Positions 17,002 to 25,567 of a stretch of DNA of 64,000 bases are shown here, piece after piece; position 1 is the stretch's first letter, and every line of letters begins with the position of its first letter. A model generated the notes under the pieces. That model did no database searches. It worked only from the letters and a program-made list of their open reading frames with translations, and was not told the origin of the DNA. Position numbers and translations under genes: made by a program. This stretch comes from Mangrovimonas yunxiaonensis (GTDB lineage: Bacteria > Bacteroidota > Bacteroidia > Flavobacteriales > Flavobacteriaceae). Where the stretch lies: positions 558,001 through 622,000 of the forward strand of contig NZ_JPFK01000005.1 in assembly GCF_000733475.1 (NCBI RefSeq), given 5' to 3'.

Positions 17002-17028
17002 AAAGCGCTACCATAATAGTAGCGCTTT
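17002..17028 (-). terminator. Terminator of the T9SS lamin-tail-like gene
   Basis: A perfect 10-bp stem (AAAGCGCTAC / GTAGCGCTTT) with a 7-nt loop and a T-rich minus-strand flank, 24 bp after the stop at 17052. Confidence 0.8.
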
Positions 17029-17051
17029 CTAAAATAATTTATTAGGATATG

Positions 17052-18836
17052 TTATTTAATAACAAGTTTCTTAGTTGTAGAAGCACCGTCTTGAGAAATT
17101 TTCAAGATGTACATTCCAGCAGCAAGAGCAGACACATTTAAGTTGTTGTTGGTTAATGTGCTGTTTAATACCTGCTTGCCTAAAATGTTATAAACCTCCA
17201 CAGCTATAGCGCTATTTTTAGCCGAAGCGATGGTTACGTAACCCGTGTTAGTTGGGTTAGGGTAAAGGTTGAATGCAGTAGCTGCGTTAATGGTTTGGGT
17301 AGATAATGTGATATCGTTTAGATTTCTAACATAAATCTGGGCTGTTCCATTAAATTCACCGGCAACGGCTGTCAAGTTAGCGATGTTGCCAGAAGGAATC
17401 AACTCATTAATATAATCTGCGCCAAAAAAGTCGGTTCTTTTAACTATTGTATTTGTGCCATCGGTAACATCATAGTTTTGACCTGTGTCAAAAGTGGCAA
17501 CACCATCACCAGCAACAAAAGAAACATTTTGCAACGCTACTAATTCAGATTCGTAGTCATCTGGGTTAGCGTTTAAGTCGGCAATAGTAACCAGCTGTGG
17601 AGTAACAGTATTTCCAGAAGAATCAATGCTTCCAGAGTCTTCAGTTGGTATAAATCTTAGTACTCCGCTAACTTCCTGAGTATAACCTTTAAGTCCAGAA
17701 ACCATATCGCCTACATTGTAAGTTGTTGCAATGGTACCGGCTTGGTCGTAGATTAAAATACCAGAAACCGTGTTGTCTTGAATCCATTTTCTGTTTCTAA
17801 AGCCATCGGTATGGCTTACTAAAGAGCTTCCTGTAATTTCGTAATAACGACCATCGCCATTAGCTGTTACATCGGCAAGTAAAGCCGTGATATCAGCTAC
17901 AACGTTAATATCGGCAACAGAAAACGTAACTGTGGTGTTAACGGCAGGCGTTATTGGGTTGTGGTTGTTGTCAACCAATTCCATATACACAGTATAAGAA
18001 CCACCGTTGGTTACTGTAATAGGCTCGTCGTTAGTATCGTATTTCATAGGTTGAGCTACTGCACCGCTACCACTATCTAAAGTCCAGTGGATATGACCGT
18101 CTATTCCAGCGCCAGGTGTACCAACCACAAAGTTTTGTACGTTTAAGGAAACGTTAACACTTGTTGTGCCAGGAATAAACATTTCACCGTTTGAAGGTGA
18201 TACAATTGCTAATGAAGGATTTGTAGAACCAGTTGTAGTGTATACACCAACACCGCCAATAAGTGTTTCAAAAGTGTCTGTCCCACCTTGGCATATTCCT
18301 AATCCATCTAGAGCCCCTGCACCACCAAAATTCCAGTTAGATGCTATAAAACCACCATCAGGGCCAGAACCGTTAATTCTTGTTGCGTAAGAATCTGCAT
18401 ATTCCCAAGATTGCCCAGAGCCATCAACGCCTTCAGCACCATATTGATCAATTACAGTGGTTGTAGCTGTTTCAATAATTCTAATTCTATCATCACCGTT
18501 TACATTTATGGTGTTAGAAATTAAAACATTGGCAGAAGCTAAAGAAGGAAAATCAGAGATAATTGCATCTGCACTGCCAGACGTTGTAATGTATACAAAA
18601 TCGTCTACTACAGTTCCTAGGCTAGATAAATCTTCTGTATTGCCCCAAGTGGTATTAGCATTAGTTTGGTTTTCTAGACTATATAGCGAAAAGTCTACAG
18701 CGCCATCAGCATAAATTTCTAACAATTTTGGGTTACCTCCTGAACAGTCACCATCTACAATAGTGGTAATAATTGGTGATTGCGCAAAAGCGCCAAGGCC
18801 AATTAAAAAAGTAAATAAAAAGTAAAGTTTTTTCAT
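17052..18836 (-). CDS. Secreted T9SS-sorted protein with lamin-tail-like and OB-like domains
   Basis: The 594-residue protein has a signal peptide (about 1-18, ending GAFAQ). Residues about 20-190 resemble a lamin-tail/secreted nuclease-associated domain ('GNPKLLEIYADGAVD'). About 210-305 look Ig-like. About 310-500 contain an OB-like region as in DUF5689 ('YEITGSSLVSHTDG', 'YVRNLNDITLS'). The last 75 residues form a T9SS type A sorting domain ('FNLYPNPTNTGYVTI', 'VYNILGKQV', 'MYILKI', ending KKLVIK). It should be exported across the outer membrane and anchored or released. No catalytic domain is visible. Confidence 0.82.
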   Translation of the reverse strand: MKKLYFLFTFLIGLGAFAQSPIITTIVDGDCSGGNPKLLEIYADGAVDFSLYSLENQTNANTTWGNTEDLSSLGTVVDDFVYITTSGSADAIISDFPSLASANVLISNTINVNGDDRIRIIETATTTVIDQYGAEGVDGSGQSWEYADSYATRINGSGPDGGFIASNWNFGGAGALDGLGICQGGTDTFETLIGGVGVYTTTGSTNPSLAIVSPSNGEMFIPGTTSVNVSLNVQNFVVGTPGAGIDGHIHWTLDSGSGAVAQPMKYDTNDEPITVTNGGSYTVYMELVDNNHNPITPAVNTTVTFSVADINVVADITALLADVTANGDGRYYEITGSSLVSHTDGFRNRKWIQDNTVSGILIYDQAGTIATTYNVGDMVSGLKGYTQEVSGVLRFIPTEDSGSIDSSGNTVTPQLVTIADLNANPDDYESELVALQNVSFVAGDGVATFDTGQNYDVTDGTNTIVKRTDFFGADYINELIPSGNIANLTAVAGEFNGTAQIYVRNLNDITLSTQTINAATAFNLYPNPTNTGYVTIASAKNSAIAVEVYNILGKQVLNSTLTNNNLNVSALAAGMYILKISQDGASTTKKLVIK

Positions 18837-18869
18837 AATTGAGTAATAGTTTTAAAAAAATTAGAGAAA

Positions 18870-18877
18870 CAAATATA
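18870..18877 (-). promoter_or_regulatory. -7 element of the T9SS-sorted protein gene
   Basis: On the minus strand TATATTTG is an exact TAnnTTTG, 33 nt before the ATG at 18836. Confidence 0.5.
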
Positions 18878-18947
18878 GGAAGAATTAAATGGTTAGTCTA
18901 ACAGCTTGTTGTGGTAAAAGGTTTTTTTTACAATTATATAACATGGA

Positions 18948-19280
18948 TTATTCCACCACAAGTTTCCTTGTAGCTTCTTGGTTTCCTATGGTAATTTTTA
19001 AAATATAAATGCCAGAAGGTAGCTTAGAAATATTAAGCTTGTCCTTAAGTAAGGTGGTCTTTAACACTTGTTTGCCCAGTACATTGTACACCTCGATATG
19101 CTTTTGCTTTTGGCTGTGGGTTGTAATGGTTACCAAGCCGTGTTTTACAGGGTTTGGGTAAATGTTAATGTCTGTAGATTGGTCAACACTAGCAAGGCCG
19201 CGGTGGTCTTGCGAAAACCCTGCCGCAGAACAAAACAAAGCAACTAAAGCAGTAAGTATAAGGGTGTAAAAATGCTTCAT
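18948..19280 (-). CDS. Mini-protein consisting of signal peptide plus T9SS sorting domain
   Basis: The 110-residue protein has a signal peptide (about 1-24, ending AAGFSQ), about 12 linker residues, then a complete T9SS type A sorting domain ('INIYPNPVKHGLVTI', 'VYNVLGKQVLKTTL', 'GIYILKI', ending RKLVVE). There is no cargo domain. The sorting domain is close to that of the 594-residue neighbour on the same strand, suggesting partial duplication. It may be a degenerate remnant, a T9SS client used as a structural or regulatory peptide, or a decoy. The frame is intact. Confidence 0.7.
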   Translation of the reverse strand: MKHFYTLILTALVALFCSAAGFSQDHRGLASVDQSTDINIYPNPVKHGLVTITTHSQKQKHIEVYNVLGKQVLKTTLLKDKLNISKLPSGIYILKITIGNQEATRKLVVE

Positions 19281-19385
19281 AGTGTCTTGAATCCTTTAAA
19301 GTTATAAATGTACAAAAAAATTATCAAACTTTATACCAAGGTGTTGCTGCAATGCCAAAAAAGCCCTTTGCACAATTAAGGGAAT

Positions 19386-19401
19386 GTAACCTAGGTGTTA
19401 C
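19386..19401. promoter_or_regulatory. Inverted repeat upstream of the phoB/phoR-like operon
   Basis: GTAAC at 19386-19390 and GTTAC at 19397-19401 form a 5-bp inverted repeat around CTAGGT. It lies about 50 bp upstream of the -7 box at 19451 and could be an operator. No protein is indicated. Confidence 0.3.
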
Positions 19402-19450
19402 GTAATTGTTATTTATAAAGAAGCGGTTTATCAGTCGTTGTTATTAATAG

Positions 19451-19458
19451 TACTTTTG
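19451..19458 (+). promoter_or_regulatory. -7 element of the response regulator operon
   Basis: TACTTTTG is an exact TAnnTTTG match. It predicts a 5' leader of about 100 nt before the ATG at 19563. Confidence 0.4.
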
Positions 19459-19562
19459 CCCAATATTTAAAGGTAAAATCATTTAAGTGATTGCCATTTA
19501 CGGTTTTTTTAGATAAAATATGTAAATTACAATTTGGCAAAGCACGATATTAAACACCATTT

Positions 19563-20249
19563 ATGATGAAAAAAAAGGACATCAAAATTTTACTTGTAGA
19601 CGATGAACCCGATATTTTAGAAATAGTAGGCTACAACCTGTCTTCTGAAGGCTATCAAGTTATTACCGCCGAAAATGGTATGGAAGCCGTTAAAAAAGCC
19701 AAAAAAGAAAAACCACAGCTTATTATTCTAGATGTGATGATGCCCGAAATGGATGGTATTGAGGCTTGCGAACAAATACGTAAACACCCCGATTTGCAAG
19801 ATGCCATAGTTACGTTTTTAACAGCAAGAGGTGAAGATTACTCGCAAGTAGCAGGGTTTGATGCCGGGGCTGACGATTACATTACAAAACCCATAAAACC
19901 CAAAGTTTTGGTAAGCAAGGTAAAAGCCTTGTTAAGACGCTTAAAAGAAAACGAGATCAACGAGTCGGTGGTTAAAATAGGTAGCCTTGTAATTAATCGC
20001 GACGAGTACAAAATCATTTTAAAGAACGAAGAAATTATCTTGCCCAGAAAAGAGTTTGAATTGCTATCTTTGTTAGCCTCTAAACCTGGAAAGGTATTTA
20101 AGCGCGAAGAAATACTCGACAAAGTCTGGGGTAACGAAGTGGTTGTTGGTGGCCGTACAATAGATGTGCATATAAGAAAGCTTCGCGAAAAAATAGGAGA
20201 CGACTCCTTTAAAACCGTTAAAGGTGTTGGCTATAAGTTTGTCGATTAA
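19563..20249 (+). CDS. Response regulator, OmpR/PhoB family
   Basis: The 228-residue protein has an N-terminal receiver domain (acidic pocket D13-D14, phospho-acceptor D57 in 'IILDVMMPEMDG', 'FLTARGED' with the conserved Thr, and a Lys in 'DDYITKPIKP'). The C-terminal winged helix covers about 135-228 ('LPRKEFELLSLLASKPGKVF', 'VVGGRTIDVHIRKLREKIG'). It is the partner of the kinase that starts at 20249 (TAATG overlap). The organisation is that of PhoB/PhoR, but the stimulus and targets are unknown. ATG codons at 19563 and 19566 are both possible. Confidence 0.93.
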   Translation: MMKKKDIKILLVDDEPDILEIVGYNLSSEGYQVITAENGMEAVKKAKKEKPQLIILDVMMPEMDGIEACEQIRKHPDLQDAIVTFLTARGEDYSQVAGFDAGADDYITKPIKPKVLVSKVKALLRRLKENEINESVVKIGSLVINRDEYKIILKNEEIILPRKEFELLSLLASKPGKVFKREEILDKVWGNEVVVGGRTIDVHIRKLREKIGDDSFKTVKGVGYKFVD

Positions 20250-21286
20250 TGCTGAAACTGAAAAAAACATATAAGTTTGCGATAAAAACATCGCTGTTTA
20301 TAACCATAATTACAACACTCCTTATGAGTGTTTTTTTATACCTCGGAGGCGTATCTCTATGGATGACCGTTCCTTACGCGCTGTTGCTATACGCCATATC
20401 CTTCATTATTATACAATACCGCGTTGAACGTTTTATATATAGAAGGGTTAAGAAAATTTACGACGATTTAACCCTGCTAGAATCCACCTCGCTAACCAAC
20501 CGTTCTGTAACGACAGACATGGCCACCCTTACTAAGGAAATCGATAAGTACGCCAAGGATAAAAAGCTGGAAATAGAAACCCTAAAGGTGAGGGAAGAAT
20601 ACAGAAAAGAGTTTTTGGGTAACGTATCGCACGAATTAAAAACCCCGCTGTTTACGGTTCAGGGGTATTTGCTAACGTTGTTAGATGGTGCTAAAAACGA
20701 CAAGAAAATTCTGGATAAATATTTAGAGCGTGCCAACAAAGGCGTAGAGCGGCTTATTTATATTGTTAAGGATCTAGACATGATTACCAAGCTGGAAGTG
20801 GGCGATTTAAGGCTGAATGTAGAAACCTTCAACATTATAGAATTGGTTGAAAATGTGTTTGAATTGCTAGAAATGAAAGCCGCCAAAAAGCAAATTTCCC
20901 TAACCTTCGATATGGATTATACAGATCCCGTTATGGTAAAGGCCGACAAAGAACGCATTCAGCAGGTGTTAACCAACCTTGTGGTAAACTCCATAAAATA
21001 CGGTAGGGAAAAGGGTACTACCGAAATTAGTATTGAAAACCTCATTAAAAATAAGGTAATTGTTCGTGTAACCGATAATGGCGAAGGCATATCAAAAGAA
21101 CACATCTCTAGAGTGTTCGAGCGTTTTTATCGGGTTGATAAAAGTGGCTCCAGAAAAGAGGGGGGCTCGGGTCTAGGGCTTTCTATTGTTAAGCATATTA
21201 TCGAGGCGCATAACGAAAAAATCTACATTGAAAGCGAGGCCGGTGTGGGTAGCGAATTCTCATTTAGCCTTGAAAAGGCCGAATAA
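20249..21286 (+). CDS. Sensor histidine kinase, PhoR-like
   Basis: The 345-residue kinase has two N-terminal membrane helices (about residues 12-31 and 35-55) with almost no periplasmic loop, and no clear PAS or HAMP domain. The HisKA box follows, with phospho-accepting H128 ('NVSHELKTPLF'), then the ATPase domain with N, G1 ('DNGEGIS'), F ('ERFYRVD') and G2 ('GGSGLGLSIVKHI') boxes. It is translationally coupled to the response regulator. The tiny sensor suggests it senses the membrane itself or a partner protein. Its 3' end overlaps the convergent glycosyltransferase gene by 27 bp. Confidence 0.93.
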   Translation: MLKLKKTYKFAIKTSLFITIITTLLMSVFLYLGGVSLWMTVPYALLLYAISFIIIQYRVERFIYRRVKKIYDDLTLLESTSLTNRSVTTDMATLTKEIDKYAKDKKLEIETLKVREEYRKEFLGNVSHELKTPLFTVQGYLLTLLDGAKNDKKILDKYLERANKGVERLIYIVKDLDMITKLEVGDLRLNVETFNIIELVENVFELLEMKAAKKQISLTFDMDYTDPVMVKADKERIQQVLTNLVVNSIKYGREKGTTEISIENLIKNKVIVRVTDNGEGISKEHISRVFERFYRVDKSGSRKEGGSGLGLSIVKHIIEAHNEKIYIESEAGVGSEFSFSLEKAE

Positions 21287-22321
21287 CCTCTTGTAATTAA
21301 TCGCATATTCAAAAGCCGACAGGCCTTTGTAGTCCTTAACCCTTTCTAGGGCGCTAAGGGTAAAAGCATCTTGTGTGCATGTTGGGACAAACCCTTCCTC
21401 GTCCAGTTTTTGGGCCAAATACTCTTGCTCGGTTTGGCCGGGGGTTGGAATAAAAAAGGCCTTTTTGCCGAGCTTAACCAAATCCATAACCGTTGTGTAG
21501 CCCGAGCGGGAAATAACCAAACGGCTTTTGTTTATAGTGGTTTCCAGTTCGTGGCTTGTCATAAAGTTAACCACGGTTAATTTTGGGCTGTCCTCTCTGG
21601 TTTGTTGGGCCTCGATAACGCCCCTTACAAACATAACCCGCCCACTGTAGGCTTTTAGTTCGCTAAGCAATTTCTCCTCTAAAAAACCGCGTTGGGGCTC
21701 GGGCCCCGAAAGTAAGACCAAGAGGTCATAAACGGGCGCTTGGTTGGTGTTTTCAAAACGGCTTAAGGGCCCTATGTATTTGGTCGGGATAATGGGCTGG
21801 TCTATATGGCCAAGTTGCCCGCTTAAATTGGGCGTGCCCAGATTATCGGGCACCCAACATTCGTCAAATTTTTTAATTATTTTATGGTGTATTTTTGTGC
21901 TAAACCACGTTGTGGTACCACTTAATACCCGTAATTGGTGGGTTATAAATACCGAGGGGATGTGCTTGCTGTAAACCCCAAAGCGGTTGTCCGAGATAAT
22001 GCCATCGATCTCGTAATCGGCCACAATCTTTTTCGTGGCTTTTTTTTCGGCCTTAAAAGCTTTAAGCATTTTTGGAGAATCCTTAAGCATTTTAAGTTTA
22101 AACATGCTGCCTTTTTTGGAGTAAGTAATGTTGTACGAAGGCAACTCCAAATGGGTTAGGGTAGGGAATTCCTTTTTTAACAATGCTAAAGCCACGCCAT
22201 CACTGGCAATAACGGGTTCAAAACCGTTGTCCAATAATGCCTTTACAAGCGGAATGCATCTTGTGGCATGCCCGAGGCCCCAATTTAAAGGGGCGATTAA
22301 AATTCTTTTTTTCAACTTCAT
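21260..22321 (-). CDS. Glycosyltransferase family protein (MurG/MGT-like)
   Basis: The 353-residue protein begins with 'ILIAPLNWGLGHATRCIPLV', the glycine-histidine acceptor loop of GT-B enzymes, and ends with a nucleotide-sugar binding region ('SRLVISRSGYTTVMDLVKLGKKAFFIPTPGQTEQ', where the GYTT and PGQxEQ motifs are typical). The overall layout fits the Glyco_trans_1_3 family. The sugar and acceptor are unknown. Its 3' end overlaps the kinase gene by 27 bp on the other strand, and it diverges from trmB. Confidence 0.85.
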   Translation of the reverse strand: MKLKKRILIAPLNWGLGHATRCIPLVKALLDNGFEPVIASDGVALALLKKEFPTLTHLELPSYNITYSKKGSMFKLKMLKDSPKMLKAFKAEKKATKKIVADYEIDGIISDNRFGVYSKHIPSVFITHQLRVLSGTTTWFSTKIHHKIIKKFDECWVPDNLGTPNLSGQLGHIDQPIIPTKYIGPLSRFENTNQAPVYDLLVLLSGPEPQRGFLEEKLLSELKAYSGRVMFVRGVIEAQQTREDSPKLTVVNFMTSHELETTINKSRLVISRSGYTTVMDLVKLGKKAFFIPTPGQTEQEYLAQKLDEEGFVPTCTQDAFTLSALERVKDYKGLSAFEYAINYKRLFGLFKAK

Positions 22322-22354
22322 AAAAAAAGCAAATGTAAAACTAATATGTTTCCT

Positions 22355-22362
22355 TAATTTTG
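22355..22362 (+). promoter_or_regulatory. -7 element of trmB
   Basis: TAATTTTG is an exact TAnnTTTG, 18 nt before the GTG start at 22381. Confidence 0.45.
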
Positions 22363-22380
22363 CCTAAACTTTAAATTTCT

Positions 22381-23061
22381 GTGGGAAGTAAAAATAAATT
22401 AAAAAGATTTAGGGAGAACGAAACGTTTCATAATGTGGTTCAACCAACAAGAGCGGCATTGGAAACAGGCGATTTTCCTTTAAAAGGGACGTGGAATGCT
22501 ACTTTTTTTAAGAACGATAACCCGTTGGTTTTAGAATTGGGTTGCGGAAAAGGGGAGTATACCGTAGGATTGGCAAAAAAATATCCTAATAAGAATTTTA
22601 TAGGCATAGACATAAAAGGCGCGAGATTTTGGCGTGGTGCCAAAACCGCCATAGAAGAGCAACTGCCTAATGTGGCCTTTTTGCGAACGCAAATTGAACT
22701 AATTGAGTATGCGTTTGCACAAAACGAAGTCGATGAGATTTGGATTACCTTCCCAGATCCCCAAATAAAATATAAGCGCACCAAACACCGTATGACCAAC
22801 GAGGCCTTTTTAAAGCGCTATAAATCTATTTTAAAGCCAGAAGGTGTTGTGAATCTTAAAACCGATAGCGAGTTTATGCACGGGTATACCCTAGGGGTGT
22901 TGCACGCTGCCGGCCATGAGGTGCTTTATGCCAATCACGATGTGTACAGATTAGGCGGAAGCCCCGAAGAAGTGGTTGATATACAAACCTTTTACGAAAA
23001 ACAATATTTGGAGTTAGAGAAACCAATTACGTATATTAGATTCAAAATAAAAGCAGATTGA
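22381..23061 (+). CDS. trmB: tRNA (guanine-N7-)-methyltransferase
   Basis: The 226-residue protein is a SAM-dependent Rossmann-fold methyltransferase with 'LELGCGKGEYTVGLA' (motif I) and 'EIWITFPDPQIKYKRTKHRM', the TrmB signature carrying catalytic and tRNA-binding residues. It makes m7G46 in tRNA. The start is GTG at 22381, since no upstream ATG is in frame and the N terminus matches the family. It overlaps the next gene (TTGA), so the two are co-translated. Confidence 0.93.
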   Translation: MGSKNKLKRFRENETFHNVVQPTRAALETGDFPLKGTWNATFFKNDNPLVLELGCGKGEYTVGLAKKYPNKNFIGIDIKGARFWRGAKTAIEEQLPNVAFLRTQIELIEYAFAQNEVDEIWITFPDPQIKYKRTKHRMTNEAFLKRYKSILKPEGVVNLKTDSEFMHGYTLGVLHAAGHEVLYANHDVYRLGGSPEEVVDIQTFYEKQYLELEKPITYIRFKIKAD

Positions 23062-23687
23062 ATTTAACCATCGTTTTTTTTCTTGGTTTTATAGTAACCG
23101 CTTTGGCAACCTTGCCACCGGGATTGCTAAACATGAACGCCGCAAAAATAGCCTTAAAAGAAGGGCATAACCGAGGGGTGATGTTCTCTCTTGGGGCTTG
23201 TACAATTGTTGTTTTCCAGGTGCTTATTGCCACGGTTTTTGCAAGATACCTAAGCAATCACCCCGATATTGTCGATATTTTACAGCGTGTTGCTTTTGTT
23301 ATTTTTGTCTTAATTTCGGTTTACTTTCTTTTTATCGCCAAGAACCACGAGGCGCAACCCAAAGAAATTAATGTTAAAAGCAAGTCTAGCCGGTTTTTTC
23401 AAGGCGTTTTTCTGTCGAGCATAAATGTTTTTCCCATTCCGTTTCAGGCGTATATGGCCATTACCTTTTCGTCTTTTGGGTGGTTGGCTTTCGATAAAAC
23501 CAGCATAGCCTCCTATGTTACGGGCTCTACATCTGGAGCCTTTGTTATTTTGTATATTTATATGTTCTTTTTTGAAAAGATTAAGGGCAAATCCTTTACC
23601 TCGCAAAAGAACATGAATTACATTATTGGTGGCATAACAGGAATTATCGCCATAGTAACCTTAATCAATATTATAAAAGAACTGTAA
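23058..23687 (+). CDS. LysE/RhtB-type exporter
   Basis: The 209-residue integral membrane protein has about six helices. The first carries 'LGFIVTALATLPPGLLNMNAAKIAL', which contains the PPG-type motif of the LysE (amino-acid exporter) superfamily. The start is TTG at 23058, overlapping the trmB stop; the first in-frame ATG lies after helix 1 and would remove it. It may export an amino acid or another small polar solute. It overlaps the MGMT-like gene by one base (TAATG). Confidence 0.75.
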   Translation: MNLTIVFFLGFIVTALATLPPGLLNMNAAKIALKEGHNRGVMFSLGACTIVVFQVLIATVFARYLSNHPDIVDILQRVAFVIFVLISVYFLFIAKNHEAQPKEINVKSKSSRFFQGVFLSSINVFPIPFQAYMAITFSSFGWLAFDKTSIASYVTGSTSGAFVILYIYMFFFEKIKGKSFTSQKNMNYIIGGITGIIAIVTLINIIKEL

Positions 23688-24034
23688 TGCTTCCCGAAAC
23701 ACTTAGTTTTTTCGAGAAAGTCTATTGGGTGGCGCGCAAAATCCCCTACGGACGGGTAACCAGTTATGGCGCTATTGCAAGATACTTGGGAGCGCCCAGA
23801 AGTGCAAGAATGGTAGGGTATGCCATGAATGGCGCTTCGGGTAAGGACGTGCCGGCACATCGGGTGGTAAACAGGCGGGGACTGCTTACAGGAAAACACC
23901 ATTTCGAGGGGACAAACTTAATGCAGCAATTGTTAGAGAGCGAAGGGCATAAAGTAGTTGACAACCAACTTCAGGATTTTGACGAAATTTTTTGGGATCC
24001 ACTTACAGAATTGCCCGATAATTCAGGAGCATAG
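23687..24034 (+). CDS. Alkyltransferase-like protein (ATL, MGMT-related)
   Basis: The 115-residue protein is the DNA-binding, methyltransferase-like domain of O6-alkylguanine-DNA alkyltransferase. It has the helix-turn-helix with 'GRVTSYGAIARYLGAPRSARMVGYAM' residues in two halves, but the PCHRV active site is PAHRV, with Ala57 in place of the acceptor Cys. It therefore cannot take up alkyl groups. ATL proteins flip and mark alkylated guanines for nucleotide excision repair. It is the third gene in the trmB-LysE-ATL run. Confidence 0.88.
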   Translation: MLPETLSFFEKVYWVARKIPYGRVTSYGAIARYLGAPRSARMVGYAMNGASGKDVPAHRVVNRRGLLTGKHHFEGTNLMQQLLESEGHKVVDNQLQDFDEIFWDPLTELPDNSGA

Positions 24035-24084
24035 CACCATAAATCATTTCAATTAAACTGCTTCGGTTTGTAAACATTTAGCAG

Positions 24085-24092
24085 TATATTTG
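24085..24092 (+). promoter_or_regulatory. -7 element of the mrp-nfu genes
   Basis: TATATTTG is an exact TAnnTTTG, 29 nt before the TTG at 24122. Confidence 0.45.
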
Positions 24093-24121
24093 CATTTTAG
24101 AACAAATCTAAATTATTGATT

Positions 24122-25255
24122 TTGAAACTGAACAAGCAAGATATATTAAAAGCCCTCGAAACCATAACAGCTCCTGGCGAAGGGCGAAATTTAGCAGAAA
24201 GCGGGGCGGTTACCAATATTGTAACCTTTAGCGATGAAGTTGTGGTAGATGTAACCATAAGTAACCCCAGCTTACAGGCCAAAAAGAAAACCGAAGTCGA
24301 GATTATGAAAGCCATTCACGATAAGGTTTACGAAAAGGCAAAAATTACAGTAAATGTTAAGGTTGATGCGCCTGCAAAACCAAAAAACGAAATTAAAGGC
24401 AAACCCATACCAGGCATACAGAACATTATAGCTGTAGCTTCGGGTAAAGGTGGTGTAGGAAAATCTACAGTAACAGCAAACCTTGGCGCCATGTTAGCGA
24501 AAATGGGCTTTAAGGTAGGCATATTGGATGCCGATATTTATGGCCCTTCCATCCCAATTATGTACGATGTGGCAAACGAACGCCCACTGTCGGTAAATGT
24601 TGATGGAAAGTCTAAGATGAAGCCTGTCGAGAATTATGGGGTGAAAATCCTGTCTATAGGCTTTTTTACCAAACCAGACCAAGCCGTTATTTGGCGTGGT
24701 CCTATGGCCGCCAAAGCTTTAAACCAAATGATTTTTGACGCCGATTGGGGCGAGCTTGATTTCTTGTTAATCGATTTGCCTCCGGGAACAGGCGATATTC
24801 ACTTAAGCATTATGCAAGCCATGCCAATTACAGGCGCCGTTGTCGTGAGTACGCCACAGCAGGTGGCCTTGGCCGATGCTAAAAAGGGTGTAGCCATGTT
24901 TCAACAGGAAAGCATTAACGTGCCCGTTTTAGGGATGGTAGAAAACATGGCCTATTTTACCCCTGAAGAGTTGCCAGACAATAAATATTATATTTTCGGA
25001 CAGGCAGGAGCCAAGCATCTTTCAGAAGATTTAGAGGTTCCTTTTTTAGGTGAAATTCCTTTGGTCCAAAGCATACGTGAAGCAGGCGATATAGGTCGTC
25101 CGGCGGCTCTGCAAACCGCAACGCCGTTAGAGCAGGCTTTTGAAACGCTAACCAAACACATTGTACAGGAAGTTGTAAGACGCAACGATGCGTTACCGCC
25201 AACCGAAGCAATTAAAATAACCACAATGGCCGGTTGTTCGGCAGTTAAGAAATAA
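24122..25255 (+). CDS. mrp: Mrp/NBP35-family Fe-S cluster carrier ATPase
   Basis: The 377-residue protein has an N-terminal MIP18-like (DUF59) domain (about 1-80) and a P-loop ATPase with the deviant Walker A GKGGVGKST at 108-116 and 'FLLIDLPPGTGDIHLS' later. It ferries Fe-S clusters to apoproteins. The start is taken as TTG 24122, giving MKLNKQDIL, which matches the family start; TTG 24116 adds two residues. It sits 2 bp before the NifU-like gene and is almost certainly co-transcribed with it. Confidence 0.92.
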   Translation: MKLNKQDILKALETITAPGEGRNLAESGAVTNIVTFSDEVVVDVTISNPSLQAKKKTEVEIMKAIHDKVYEKAKITVNVKVDAPAKPKNEIKGKPIPGIQNIIAVASGKGGVGKSTVTANLGAMLAKMGFKVGILDADIYGPSIPIMYDVANERPLSVNVDGKSKMKPVENYGVKILSIGFFTKPDQAVIWRGPMAAKALNQMIFDADWGELDFLLIDLPPGTGDIHLSIMQAMPITGAVVVSTPQQVALADAKKGVAMFQQESINVPVLGMVENMAYFTPEELPDNKYYIFGQAGAKHLSEDLEVPFLGEIPLVQSIREAGDIGRPAALQTATPLEQAFETLTKHIVQEVVRRNDALPPTEAIKITTMAGCSAVKK

Positions 25256-25257
25256 CA

Positions 25258-25500
25258 ATGACACAAGAAGAACTAAAGCAGAATGTAGAAAAAGCATTGG
25301 AGGAGATTCGCCCGTTTTTGCAAAGCGATGGGGGCAACATCTCATTGCTGTCTATTGAAGACGGTAAATTAGTGAAAGTTCAACTGGAAGGCGCCTGCAC
25401 AAGTTGTAGCGTGAACCAAATGACGTTGAAGTCTGGCGTTGAAATGACCATTAAAAAATACGCCCCACAAATTGAGCAGGTTATTAATGTAGAGGCCTAA
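25258..25500 (+). CDS. NifU-like Fe-S scaffold domain protein
   Basis: The 80-residue protein is a stand-alone NifU C-terminal (Nfu) domain with the cluster-binding CxxC as C47-T-S-C50 ('GACTSCSVNQMTLKSGVE'). Nfu domains bind a labile 4Fe-4S cluster between two monomers and pass it on. It lies 2 bp after mrp, giving a carrier and scaffold pair. No A-type scaffold (IscA) or desulfurase is in the window. Confidence 0.93.
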   Translation: MTQEELKQNVEKALEEIRPFLQSDGGNISLLSIEDGKLVKVQLEGACTSCSVNQMTLKSGVEMTIKKYAPQIEQVINVEA

Positions 25501-25539
25501 AACCTGATGATTGTCATCTGTAGTTTTATGAAACACTTC

Positions 25540-25547
25540 TAACTTTG
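25540..25547 (+). promoter_or_regulatory. -7 element of the ferredoxin reductase gene
   Basis: TAACTTTG is an exact TAnnTTTG, 20 nt before the ATG at 25568. It suggests the reductase is not simply the third gene of the mrp operon. Confidence 0.4.
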
Positions 25548-25567
25548 CCTATTAGAACCTTAATTCC

